Source: SZUA-217 sp964194555 (GTDB taxonomy: Bacteria; Actinomycetota; Acidimicrobiia; Spongiisociales; ZC4RG35). From it: 48,328 nucleotides of DNA. The notes beneath the pieces were generated by a model that had not been told where the DNA came from, did no database searches, and saw only the letters and a list, made by a program, of their open reading frames with translations. The stretch is taken from the NCBI GenBank assembly GCA_964194555.1, contig CAXMMT010000038.1:1-48328 (forward strand). Reading direction: 5' to 3'. Each line of letters begins with the position of its first letter. The first letter of the stretch is position 1. The position numbers and the translations under genes are program-made. Of this stretch, positions 34,192 through 41,701 are shown piece by piece.

Positions 34192-34221
34192 GTCGAGGCC
34201 CCCGTAAACGGGGGCCTCGAC
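34192..34221. terminator. Perfect 13-bp stem, TAAA loop; strong hairpin, likely terminator
   Basis: GTCGAGGCCCCCG (34192-34204), loop TAAA, CGGGGGCCTCGAC (34209-34221). It is the strongest hairpin I found in the window. No T run follows on either strand, so it would be a U-tail-less terminator. It lies downstream of the DUF62 gene (+) and could also end the cytochrome c operon (-) that converges from the right, past the glutaredoxin gene. Confidence 0.65.
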
Positions 34222-34364
34222 TACATGAAGAAGGGTTCCGTCACCGTGGGGCGGGCTGGGAGGCTATCCGTTCACACCTTGGACGAACGTGCCCTAGGTA
34301 TGAGGGGAACGGAGTGCCCTCCTTCCTGCATGTATCGCGCTTATCGGTCACGGAGAGTGGTTCC

Positions 34365-34625
34365 TTGAGTAATTTCTTCGTTCGGTTTCTCACCCGCCCC
34401 GGATGCCACTTATGCGATGACGCCCGACCCATCGTCGAATGGGCGGTCAGGAAGGCAGGAGTCGGCCTCGATGAGATCGATGTCGACGGTGATGATGCGC
34501 TCTTGTCTCTTTACGAAATGAGAATCCCGGTCATTCTCGGCCCGGATCACCAGGTGATAGCGGAGGGGGTCATCGCTGATCGCAAGGCTCTCCGGAAGGC
34601 AATTTCGAGTCTGTCGCGGGCCTAA
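34365..34625 (+). CDS. Glutaredoxin-like (DUF836) thiol protein
   Basis: The ~86-residue protein has a thioredoxin-fold N-terminus with 'LTRPGCHLCDDARPIVEWA' (CxxC) and the cis-Pro loop 'MRIPVILGPDHQVIAEG'. This matches the DUF836/glutaredoxin-like family. TTG 34365 is the chosen start because GGAGAG lies 7 bases upstream and the domain begins directly; GTG 34314 would add ~17 unlikely residues. It overlaps the cytochrome c stop by 4 bases on the opposite strand. Confidence 0.8.
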   Translation: MSNFFVRFLTRPGCHLCDDARPIVEWAVRKAGVGLDEIDVDGDDALLSLYEMRIPVILGPDHQVIAEGVIADRKALRKAISSLSRA

Positions 34626-35617
34626 CCGAGGTGAGAGATCGAGGCCTCGGGCTCCTGGTTGCCACCCGTGGCGTCACTTCCATCGCCTTCTCCATCATCG
34701 TCGGAGGATTCGGCAAGACCGCAATCAATCAGAACCTCGTCCGGATCGCCGCCGCCAAATCGGACGCGCTCGAAGGCGGAGACCGCGGCGATCTGCTCCT
34801 CGGTCAGGTTGCTGCTGAAGCTGGGCATGCCACCGGCGATCGGCTTGGAGGTGTCTCCGTAGCTGTTGTTTCCCGCTGATTGGAACCCCGAGGATCCGAG
34901 CCCCACCCATTCGGTGTGATCTTCGCAGGTCCCGAATGTGGTGAGCACTCCGGTGAAGGCCGGGAAGGTGCCTGAGCCCTGACCGCCGGCACCATGACAC
35001 CCGGCGCAATTGACGCCCGTTATCGCGCCCCCTGCATAGATGTCCGCTCCCAGAACGATGTAGTTGACTCCGCCCCCGCCGACAGACTTGCCGGTGAACT
35101 CGGAGCCGTCACAGTTGACGATCTCTCCGGTCACGACATCGGTCATCAACTCCGTCGCCTCCCCACACTCACCGGTGGAGGCACCGCCGAGCGCGAACAA
35201 CGCAAACAGCGGGACGATTACGAAGACGACCGTCAGCCACTTGGGGATGATAAAGCTGGTCCGCTCTCTGATGCCGGCGGTGGGCACGGTTATCACCTCA
35301 GGGAGGTGCGCTGCCTCCCCCGGGGTCACTTCGGTGGGTATCGGGGCCCTGGTAGTCGCTTGTGGTGTGGTCGGTTGGGCCTCGACCATCACAGGAGCCG
35401 GGGTCTCCGCCACCTGCTCCGCCACTTCTTCCGCGGGGGCGGCGGCTTCCACAGGCTCGTCTGTGACGGTTGTCACAGCCACGGTGCCACCACCTCCCCA
35501 AGCAGCCAGAATCTCGTCTACCGTCGCCCCCGTCTCGGCCGCCCTCGCCTCAACCGAACGACGTACCAGATCCTCAGGTATTCCGAGGACAGCAGCAGCG
35601 GTGGCAAAATCGCCCAT
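34622..35617 (-). CDS. Membrane-anchored c-type cytochrome with shared N-terminal module
   Basis: The 331-residue protein begins with a helical module (~10-42, 'IPEDLVRRSVEARAAETG', 'VDEILAAW'), then an acidic Ala/Pro linker (~45-115), one membrane helix (~121-146) and a periplasmic cytochrome c domain with one heme motif (Cys204-x2-Cys207-His208). A likely axial Met is in 'GGMPSFS'. The N-terminal module recurs in the next gene and in the cytochrome b C-terminal subunit. The stop is 4 bases into the glutaredoxin gene. Three genes (34622-37804) are transcribed together. Confidence 0.88.
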   Translation of the reverse strand: MGDFATAAAVLGIPEDLVRRSVEARAAETGATVDEILAAWGGGGTVAVTTVTDEPVEAAAPAEEVAEQVAETPAPVMVEAQPTTPQATTRAPIPTEVTPGEAAHLPEVITVPTAGIRERTSFIIPKWLTVVFVIVPLFALFALGGASTGECGEATELMTDVVTGEIVNCDGSEFTGKSVGGGGVNYIVLGADIYAGGAITGVNCAGCHGAGGQGSGTFPAFTGVLTTFGTCEDHTEWVGLGSSGFQSAGNNSYGDTSKPIAGGMPSFSSNLTEEQIAAVSAFERVRFGGGDPDEVLIDCGLAESSDDDGEGDGSDATGGNQEPEASISHLG

Positions 35618-35619
35618 AC

Positions 35620-36375
35620 CTATCCTCCCGAAGCCCTTGATTCCGACAAGTAGGCGACCAATGCGCCCATGTCGTCTTCGGCCAGATGGTGCGCCGGGTG
35701 CCCGGTGGTCTCACCTGTGATGGTCGACTCCAGCTGGCTCGACGTCATTCGTGTCCCCACGTCGGCGAGATCCGGCCCAAATCGCCGATCTCCCACCACC
35801 TGGTTGGTGTCGTTCAAGGTCACGGCTCCAAGTCCAACATCGGCAACGACCGGTCGCACCATCTGAGTGTGACAGGCCGCACATCCGAGGGAGCCATAGA
35901 CATGTTGGCCATCGACTGCCGCCTGTGAGAAGGGGATCTCGCTGGTTCGAGCACCGGGCTCGTCAACGGCAACGGCGGGGCCAATCAGACCCAGCATGAG
36001 GACCACCAGGAACAGCGCTATGGCGCCCACGATGATCGTCCCTGGTCTGTCCGGCGGCCCGACAAGAACAGGGGGTCGGAAATCCCCCACGGGGGCCGCG
36101 GCGACGGGCGCGACCTCAGATGGCGAAGTCTCAATCACGATCTCAGGGACTGTGTCGGGTTGCTGAGCCGGAGGCTCGGTGCTCTCTTCGACAGAGGACG
36201 GCTCCTCGGGTGTGGCGGAGGGTGTGGCGGCTACGGCTTCGCCTCCGGCCCAAGCGATGAGCACTTCATCGATGCTCGACCCGGTCTCGGCAGCCCGCGC
36301 CTCGGCGGAACGACGGGTCAGGTCCTCTGGCAGCCCAAGTGCAGCTGCTGCAGCAGCTAGTGGCGTGTCACTCAT
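35620..36375 (-). CDS. CcoO-like membrane-anchored monoheme cytochrome c with shared N-terminal module
   Basis: The 251-residue protein has the same N-terminal module (~13-45, 'LPEDLTRRSAEARAAETG', 'DEVLIAWAGG'), an acidic Pro/Ala linker, a membrane helix (~112-135) and a cytochrome c domain (Cys165-x2-Cys168-His169). 'GCAACHTQMVRPVVAD' and 'FGPDLADVGTRM' match the heme region of CcoO (cbb3 subunit II), where 'CHSQ..RP' and 'GPDLARVG' are typical. It overlaps the CcoN-like gene by 8 bases, as expected for a ccoNO pair, and sits 2 bases before the other cytochrome. Confidence 0.88.
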   Translation of the reverse strand: MSDTPLAAAAAALGLPEDLTRRSAEARAAETGSSIDEVLIAWAGGEAVAATPSATPEEPSSVEESTEPPAQQPDTVPEIVIETSPSEVAPVAAAPVGDFRPPVLVGPPDRPGTIIVGAIALFLVVLMLGLIGPAVAVDEPGARTSEIPFSQAAVDGQHVYGSLGCAACHTQMVRPVVADVGLGAVTLNDTNQVVGDRRFGPDLADVGTRMTSSQLESTITGETTGHPAHHLAEDDMGALVAYLSESRASGG

Positions 36376-37804
36376 CGCCGGCGTCCTTTGTCACGAGAAC
36401 CTCTTGCGTGGCCGCTTTGCCCTGTGTGACTGTTCCGATCAGAGTGGCCGCGTAAGCGAGCTGGCCGAAGAAAGTGACGATGGCGAACCCGACAGCGATC
36501 AGCATCAGTGTCTCGACGCTCGCCCCCAGACCGGCTCCCCAGCCTTCTCCGGCATCTACGTAGGCGCCCGAATTGGAGCCACCGATCCACGAGTAGCCGG
36601 AGACGAGACCGGCGGCAGCCATAAACACAAGAACACCGACCGATCCGGTGAGTGTCAGGGCCAGGAAGGGTTTGGCTCTCTTCGTGTATAACTCCCTTCC
36701 GAACAGCCGGGGGACGGCCGAAAAGCTCACGCTGGCGATTAGCAAAGTGCCAACGCCTGAGATGGCGGTGTATTCGACGGCTTGCCAGAAGCCTGTCAAA
36801 GATGTGACCGATGCGATCGAACGGAAACCTGCAAGTGCCGCTATCACCGCGACACCCACCCCGAGATAGAGACCGAGGACTCCGGATCTCAAGTCGACCC
36901 TATCTCGAACCTCGTCCCAGGCGCCTTCAAGAGTCAGCGAGGCGTTGACTGCATTTGCCAGAGCTCCAATTGGAAACGCGAGACCGATGCCGGCGCCGAC
37001 ACCGGACAACCATGAGGGCCCCGGCCCAAACATGAGTTGGGCGGTCCCCCACCAGACCGCAGCGAATCCGAGCGACCAAAACCCGACCAGGGCGAGTTGG
37101 CGACTGGCAAGGGAGACATCGAGTTCTCTGACCATCGTGAAATAGAAGAGCCCCGTTCCGACGGTGAAGAGAAACATCGTGACAAAACCTGCGGAGAAGA
37201 ACACCTGGGTGTACCCGACAGCAAGTGATGACAGATAGGGGAGGTCACCCGAGAAGAGAGCCAGGTAGAGGAGAGGCAGCCAGATGACCCCGCCGAGAAC
37301 AAACCAGAGAGTCACGTAGCTGTGGTTCTCGGTGCGTGCCGAGATGGTTCCGATGGTGACCAGCGCCGGAACCGCGAGTAGAAGAGTCATCGGCAGGTTG
37401 ATCCACCACGGGAGACCGAACGGCTGGCCACCAGTGCCGAACCCGAATCCGATCGCAAGCAGGCCAACGGGTACCAAACCCGCGATTCCCATCAATTCGA
37501 ACTTTGCGAGATTGGCGGCTTGCAGCCTTATCCCTGTGAGCCGGGGAAGGACGTAGTAGATGCCCCCTATCAACGATATGGAGATGAACCCGATCATCAG
37601 AGTGAGGTTGGCCATTGGCTCGAGACGGCCGTAGGTCACGGGGAAGATGTCGGCGAACCGGAGAGACATCAGCGAGGCCAACTTGAGCCCCCCACCGAGC
37701 ACGAGAAAGACGGCACCTGTCAGAAGATGATTCGCTGCTGCACGACTGTCATCCTCCACTCCAACCTGGAGTGTTCGACTGTCATCAGTTCGGGTATCGG
37801 TCAA
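36368..37804 (-). CDS. CcoN-like (heme-copper oxidase subunit I fold) protein lacking all metal-binding histidines
   Basis: The 478-residue protein has about twelve membrane helices and shares landmarks with cbb3 subunit I: 'YGRLEPMANLT' aligns with CcoN 'FGRLRPLHTN', 'GIYYVLPRLTGI' with '..YYVVQR..', and 'LTLEGAWDEVRD' with 'LTLSGAWDKLRT'. It has only two histidines (His26 and His161), whereas heme b, heme b3 and CuB need at least six. The low-spin heme His, the WYGHNAV, HH and GHVHSG ligand sites are replaced (for example by 'GYTQVFF', 'GTAQLM' and 'VEYTAISG'). It cannot be a normal oxygen reductase; a structural or quinone-binding role is inferred. It is co-transcribed with two cytochromes c. 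Confidence 0.85.
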   Translation of the reverse strand: MTDTRTDDSRTLQVGVEDDSRAAANHLLTGAVFLVLGGGLKLASLMSLRFADIFPVTYGRLEPMANLTLMIGFISISLIGGIYYVLPRLTGIRLQAANLAKFELMGIAGLVPVGLLAIGFGFGTGGQPFGLPWWINLPMTLLLAVPALVTIGTISARTENHSYVTLWFVLGGVIWLPLLYLALFSGDLPYLSSLAVGYTQVFFSAGFVTMFLFTVGTGLFYFTMVRELDVSLASRQLALVGFWSLGFAAVWWGTAQLMFGPGPSWLSGVGAGIGLAFPIGALANAVNASLTLEGAWDEVRDRVDLRSGVLGLYLGVGVAVIAALAGFRSIASVTSLTGFWQAVEYTAISGVGTLLIASVSFSAVPRLFGRELYTKRAKPFLALTLTGSVGVLVFMAAAGLVSGYSWIGGSNSGAYVDAGEGWGAGLGASVETLMLIAVGFAIVTFFGQLAYAATLIGTVTQGKAATQEVLVTKDAGDE

Positions 37805-37972
37805 GTGTCTTCCTCGTATGAAGTGAGACGGGCGGGAGCATAACTACTTCCACTAAACACTCTGCCGCTACATTGACCGGAGTTATCGCCACGGGTTGGG
37901 TTAACCAACAGGGCCTGCTTGTGGTAGAAACGCCCCAACAGCCAACTACACGCGTCCGGACTGAACCTGACT

Positions 37973-38605
37973 ATGTATCGCCTCGGAGAATTGAGCGACA
38001 AACGCCGCAGAGCCATCGGATCGGCAATGCTCATTCTCGGTGTCCTCGGTTTGGCGCTCGGCATCGTCTGGATTCACTGGTCGAGCCTCCCGGAGACCCA
38101 ACTCATAGATGGCGTTCATGTCGCAGTCACCGTCGATTATCTCAACTGGTTTCCGCGAGGCACCGTCTGGCTCGGAGTCGGTTATCTGATCGTTCTGGGT
38201 GCAACAACCTTCGCTCTCGTGGGGACTATTTTCCTCTGGGTTCTCAATCAGCGGATGACCTGGGCGCGCGCCACAGTGGCGGCGATGATTGCCTGGCTTG
38301 CCCTTCTCTTCATCTTCGGGATAGTTCCTTCCGAGTGGCTCACGTTCGCACAAACCAGGCTCGACTGGTCGTCGCAAAGGGTGGCACTCGTCATTCCGCC
38401 GGTCCTCGTCCTGGGCAACACCATCGAGATCAGTTATGCGGTGCTCAAGGATTCGATCTCGATGGGTTATCACATTGCGATGCTCGGGCTCGGGGCCGTT
38501 CTTGGGGTTCAGATCCAGAAGATCAAGGAAGGCCGTCCACCCGGTGCGCAGCCATCCGAACGACAGTCGCCTTACGGCCGCCCCCTGGTCAAGGGAGATG
38601 CATGA
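37973..38605 (+). CDS. Multi-spanning membrane protein, first gene of the bc-complex operon
   Basis: The 210-residue protein has about five membrane helices (~14-35, 62-86, 100-122, 138-158, 168-185) and a basic C-terminal tail. 'WIHWSSLPETQLIDGVHVAV' is a loop after helix 1. No redox motif is visible. Its TGA stop overlaps the ferredoxin ATG (ATGA at 38602-38605). Operon position suggests an accessory subunit of the quinol-oxidising complex. Confidence 0.82.
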   Translation: MYRLGELSDKRRRAIGSAMLILGVLGLALGIVWIHWSSLPETQLIDGVHVAVTVDYLNWFPRGTVWLGVGYLIVLGATTFALVGTIFLWVLNQRMTWARATVAAMIAWLALLFIFGIVPSEWLTFAQTRLDWSSQRVALVIPPVLVLGNTIEISYAVLKDSISMGYHIAMLGLGAVLGVQIQKIKEGRPPGAQPSERQSPYGRPLVKGDA

Positions 38606-39054
38606 TGCCCCGTGGAGTCATCGACGAGACACCGCCGATCAGGGATGACTATCAGCTTGCCATGGTCGAAGGTGACTATTTCAAAGACAAGCTGCGTCCC
38701 AAGCAGTTCCTCCACATCGACCAGTCTGAATGTATCCTCTGCGAAGGATGTGTCGACATATGTCCCTGGAAGTGCATCCACTATCTCTCATTGGATGCGA
38801 TCAGCGAAGGGGTCAATGTCGACCACCCCGCCGACGACGGGCAGAACTTCGGCTTCTTTGTCGTCGATGAGGACGAGTGCACCCGATGCGCCTTGTGCGT
38901 CGATCGGTGTCCGACGAACGTCATCTCATTGGGTAAATTCGAAGGTTCGCTGGCAGATTACGCGACCGAATTGGGGCTCGACCGTCGGCCTTGGGACTTC
39001 GACACCGGGCAGCGTGATTTCAAGAACGGATACTCGTACGGTATGCGGTGGTAG
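38602..39054 (+). CDS. Two-cluster [4Fe-4S] ferredoxin-like subunit
   Basis: The 150-residue protein carries two [4Fe-4S] motifs: Cys44-x2-Cys47-x2-Cys50-x3-Cys54 and Cys93-x2-Cys96-x2-Cys99-x3-Cys103, each followed by Pro. Between them is a 20-30 residue insertion (~65-85). It has no signal, so it is cytosolic. Ferredoxins are not part of standard bc1 complexes; its place between a membrane protein and cytochrome b suggests electron input from or to a cytosolic donor. Confidence 0.92.
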   Translation: MMPRGVIDETPPIRDDYQLAMVEGDYFKDKLRPKQFLHIDQSECILCEGCVDICPWKCIHYLSLDAISEGVNVDHPADDGQNFGFFVVDEDECTRCALCVDRCPTNVISLGKFEGSLADYATELGLDRRPWDFDTGQRDFKNGYSYGMRW

Positions 39055-39069
39055 GTAGGAGTGCGTTAA

Positions 39070-39846
39070 TTGGCTAACGGAAACGGCAAGACCGGACTGA
39101 AGGACCGGATAAAAGAGACAAACGACAAGCTGTGGAACTCACAGGTGGTCGGTGCCATCCTCCGTCCCGGATCGCCCTTCAAGCAGAGCTACGCGGACAG
39201 TCCGAGAAACCGTTCCTATGTCGTCATGAACAACGTTCTCTATCACCTTCATCCGGTGAAGGTGAAGAGACACGCCGTCAAGTTGTCCTACACGCTCTGT
39301 CTCGGCGGTCTCAGCTTCTTCCTCTTCATCCACCTGACGATCACCGGCATCTTCCTCATGTTCTATTACACGCCCACCGCCGAGTTGGCGTATGTCGACA
39401 TCCAGGCTCTATCCACCGACATAGCGTTCGGGTCGCTGGTGCGAAACATGCACCGGTGGGGAGCGCACCTCATGGTCCTCTCGGTGTTTCTCCACATGAG
39501 CCGAGTCTTCTACCACGGCGCCTACAAGCCGCCCCGCGAGTTCAATTGGGTGATAGGAGTGATTCTCTTGCTCTTGACACTCTTGCTCTCATTCTCTGGC
39601 TATCTCCTGCCATGGGATCAGCTGGCCCTCTGGGCGGTCACCGTCGGATCCAACATGGCCGGATTCGTTCCCGTGGTTGGAGACCAGGTGAAGTTCGCAC
39701 TGCTCGCGGGGGTGGAGGTGAGCGCGGCGACGCTGCTTCGCTTCTACGTTCTCCACGTTCTCGCTTTCCCTTTCATCATCGTCATCTTCATGGCCGTCCA
39801 CTTCTGGCGGGTCCGCAAGGATGGCGGGATCTCGGGGCCCCTATGA
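39070..39846 (+). CDS. Cytochrome b N-terminal (b6-type) subunit
   Basis: The 258-residue protein has four membrane helices and the two heme-binding His pairs: His128/His142 (helix B) and His209/His224 (helix D). The second pair is 14 residues apart inside, as in b6 rather than bc1. 'GYLLPWDQLALWAV' is the conserved loop of helix C. It starts at TTG 39070 with TAGGAG 8 bases before. Subunit IV follows as a separate gene, so cytochrome b is split as in b6f and in menaquinol types. Confidence 0.92.
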   Translation: MANGNGKTGLKDRIKETNDKLWNSQVVGAILRPGSPFKQSYADSPRNRSYVVMNNVLYHLHPVKVKRHAVKLSYTLCLGGLSFFLFIHLTITGIFLMFYYTPTAELAYVDIQALSTDIAFGSLVRNMHRWGAHLMVLSVFLHMSRVFYHGAYKPPREFNWVIGVILLLLTLLLSFSGYLLPWDQLALWAVTVGSNMAGFVPVVGDQVKFALLAGVEVSAATLLRFYVLHVLAFPFIIVIFMAVHFWRVRKDGGISGPL

Positions 39847-39855
39847 GGAATTCTC

Positions 39856-40800
39856 GTGGTTGATATCCCGGAGAGTCTTCTGAGAAGATCCGCGGAGGCA
39901 AAGGCCAAGGCCCTCGGGGTGCCGGTCGAGCAGGTGCTGGCCGAGATGAAAGGCGAGGGACCGCCAGTCGAGGTCTCGCTGGCCGAACCGGTCGCGAAGG
40001 TGCCCGCTGAGGAAGTTGCATCGGTCGAGGAACCTGTCTCCGTCGAGGAGGAGACCTCAGTGGATCAGCCGGACGATGCCGTCGAAGAGGCGCCTTCGTC
40101 GACGGACGAGGAGACCTCTTCCCCTGCGGCGGCCGAAGTTGAAGAACGGACCGCGGTCGCTGTTGAAGACAAGCCCGAAGCCGCACCGCCCGTCGAGGGC
40201 AACGGATCGGGCGATGGCCAAGTCGCCGCCCTGGTGACCCCCCGTCCGTCGGTTCCGCCGACCGGTCTTCCTGAAGGCGTCCGGACTCAGCGTCTTCTGA
40301 CGGTCGTGAAAGCCCGGGCGATCCAGGACGTGAAGACGGAGCCCCAGGACAAGGTCAACACATGGCCGCACCTCATGCTCGTCGAATTCGGAGCCCTACT
40401 GGCCGTTACTGCGCTTCTGGTGATCATGGCGGTGGTGATCCACTCCCCTCTGCTCGACCCTGCCAACTTCAACGCAACACCAAACCCGTCGAAGGCCCCT
40501 TGGTATTTCCTCGGACTCCAGGAGCTTCTCAGTTACTTCGACCCTCAAATCGCCGGTGTGACGGTGCCCACCATCGTCGGTCTGATCGGGTTCATGATGG
40601 TTCCCTTCGTCGACCGCAACCCGTCGACGCGGCCCAGCGACCGCAAGTTCGCCATCCTTCTCTATTCGATCTTCATCGCAGGCTCGGCGACGCTCACGAT
40701 CATCGGTGTCCTATTCAGGGGAAAGGGCTTCAACTTCTCATATCCGTGGAAGGACGGGATCTTCTTCGATGACTTGAAGGATTGGGTGGACTTCGAATGA
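39856..40800 (+). CDS. Cytochrome b C-terminal (subunit IV-like) protein with shared N-terminal module
   Basis: The 314-residue protein begins with the module 'IPESLLRRSAEAKAKALG' (residues ~4-36, continuing 'VEQVLAEMKGE') seen in the two cytochromes c of this island. A long acidic/Pro linker (~37-150) follows, then three membrane helices (~175-310). The Qo-site motif reads 'KAPWYFLGLQELLSYFDP' where canonical PEWY has Glu; here that Glu is missing, as in some menaquinone-type complexes. GTG 39856 is the start, 9 bases after cytochrome b. Confidence 0.9.
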   Translation: MVDIPESLLRRSAEAKAKALGVPVEQVLAEMKGEGPPVEVSLAEPVAKVPAEEVASVEEPVSVEEETSVDQPDDAVEEAPSSTDEETSSPAAAEVEERTAVAVEDKPEAAPPVEGNGSGDGQVAALVTPRPSVPPTGLPEGVRTQRLLTVVKARAIQDVKTEPQDKVNTWPHLMLVEFGALLAVTALLVIMAVVIHSPLLDPANFNATPNPSKAPWYFLGLQELLSYFDPQIAGVTVPTIVGLIGFMMVPFVDRNPSTRPSDRKFAILLYSIFIAGSATLTIIGVLFRGKGFNFSYPWKDGIFFDDLKDWVDFE

Positions 40801-41690
40801 GTTTCGGCAACCTGGTCCTCATCGGCGTGGCGCTGTTTGCTATTTTGGGTGCCATTGGAGCTTTCACCATCGCTTTCCGACGCTCCCAGACGAAGGAGTC
40901 GGACGAGGTTGTGGATCCAACCGCAGGCATGTCCACCGAGACTCTGAAGGCCGACAAGTCGATGGTCGGGGTGCGGGTCGAACCGTTGCCCCCTCCGGTC
41001 GTGGAAGAGGTCGTTGAGGAGATCGAGATCGAGATCGAGATCGCAGAGCCGGTGCCGTCGTCGGTGGCGATCGAGGTGGTGGAGACACAAAGGGTTGTGG
41101 AGGTTTCGCCGGAGGAGGCTGGTGTCACTCGCCGACAGTTCTTCAATCGTGCGCTGAACGTCACCTTCTTCTCCTTCCTCGGAATCATGGGAATCAATTC
41201 CCTGGCGTTCTTCTGGCCGAGGCTGAGCGGCGGTTTCGGGACCGATGTCGACGCCGGCGAATTGGCCGAAGTCAAGAGTCGGGTTTTCACGCCGGACGGC
41301 TCGGTTCTTCCGCTGTTCGTTCCGGAGGCCAAGGCGTACATAGTGCCGGCTCCGTCCTCTCTCTCCGATCAGTACGTCGGATTGCAGGTCGAGACCGAAG
41401 GGCTCATGGCACTTTTCCAGCGTTGTGTGCACCTTGGATGCCGGGTGCCCTGGTGTGGCCCATCGCAGGGCTTTGAGTGCCCATGCCACGGGTCGAAATA
41501 CAACGTGGTTGGCGAGTGGTTCGCCGGTCCGGCGCCGCGAAACCTCGATCGTTTCGTTGTTGAGGTCCAGAACGGCCGATTCATCATCAAGACGGGGAGC
41601 GTCGTACTGACGTCGCGTGCCCCTTCGCTCACCGTCAAATACCCTCAGGGCCCGAGCTGTATTGGCGCAGTCACCGCCGAAGAGGTCTGA
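40797..41690 (+). CDS. Rieske iron-sulfur protein
   Basis: The 297-residue protein overlaps the previous stop (ATGA, 40797-40800). It has an N-terminal membrane helix (~5-28), a Glu/Ile-rich linker ('EEIEIEIEI', ~75-90), a Tat-like twin-arginine stretch with a second helix ('TRRQFFNRALNVTFFSFLG', ~110-140) and a Rieske domain (~185-290). The cluster motifs are 'CVHLGC' and 'CPCHGS', intact, with the disulfide cysteines. Two helices are more than usual and recall actinobacterial QcrA. Confidence 0.93.
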   Translation: MSFGNLVLIGVALFAILGAIGAFTIAFRRSQTKESDEVVDPTAGMSTETLKADKSMVGVRVEPLPPPVVEEVVEEIEIEIEIAEPVPSSVAIEVVETQRVVEVSPEEAGVTRRQFFNRALNVTFFSFLGIMGINSLAFFWPRLSGGFGTDVDAGELAEVKSRVFTPDGSVLPLFVPEAKAYIVPAPSSLSDQYVGLQVETEGLMALFQRCVHLGCRVPWCGPSQGFECPCHGSKYNVVGEWFAGPAPRNLDRFVVEVQNGRFIIKTGSVVLTSRAPSLTVKYPQGPSCIGAVTAEEV

Positions 41691-41701
41691 GGGAGCACCG
41701 G

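Noticed and set aside
37805..37972. Search for Rex operators (TTGTGA-N4-TCACAA type) in the divergent respiratory promoter
   Set aside because: No convincing match was found; a core GGTTAACC palindrome near 37898 is too short to assign.
41020..41045. Tandem GAGATC repeats
   Set aside because: They encode the Glu/Ile-rich linker of the Rieske protein and are not a separate element.
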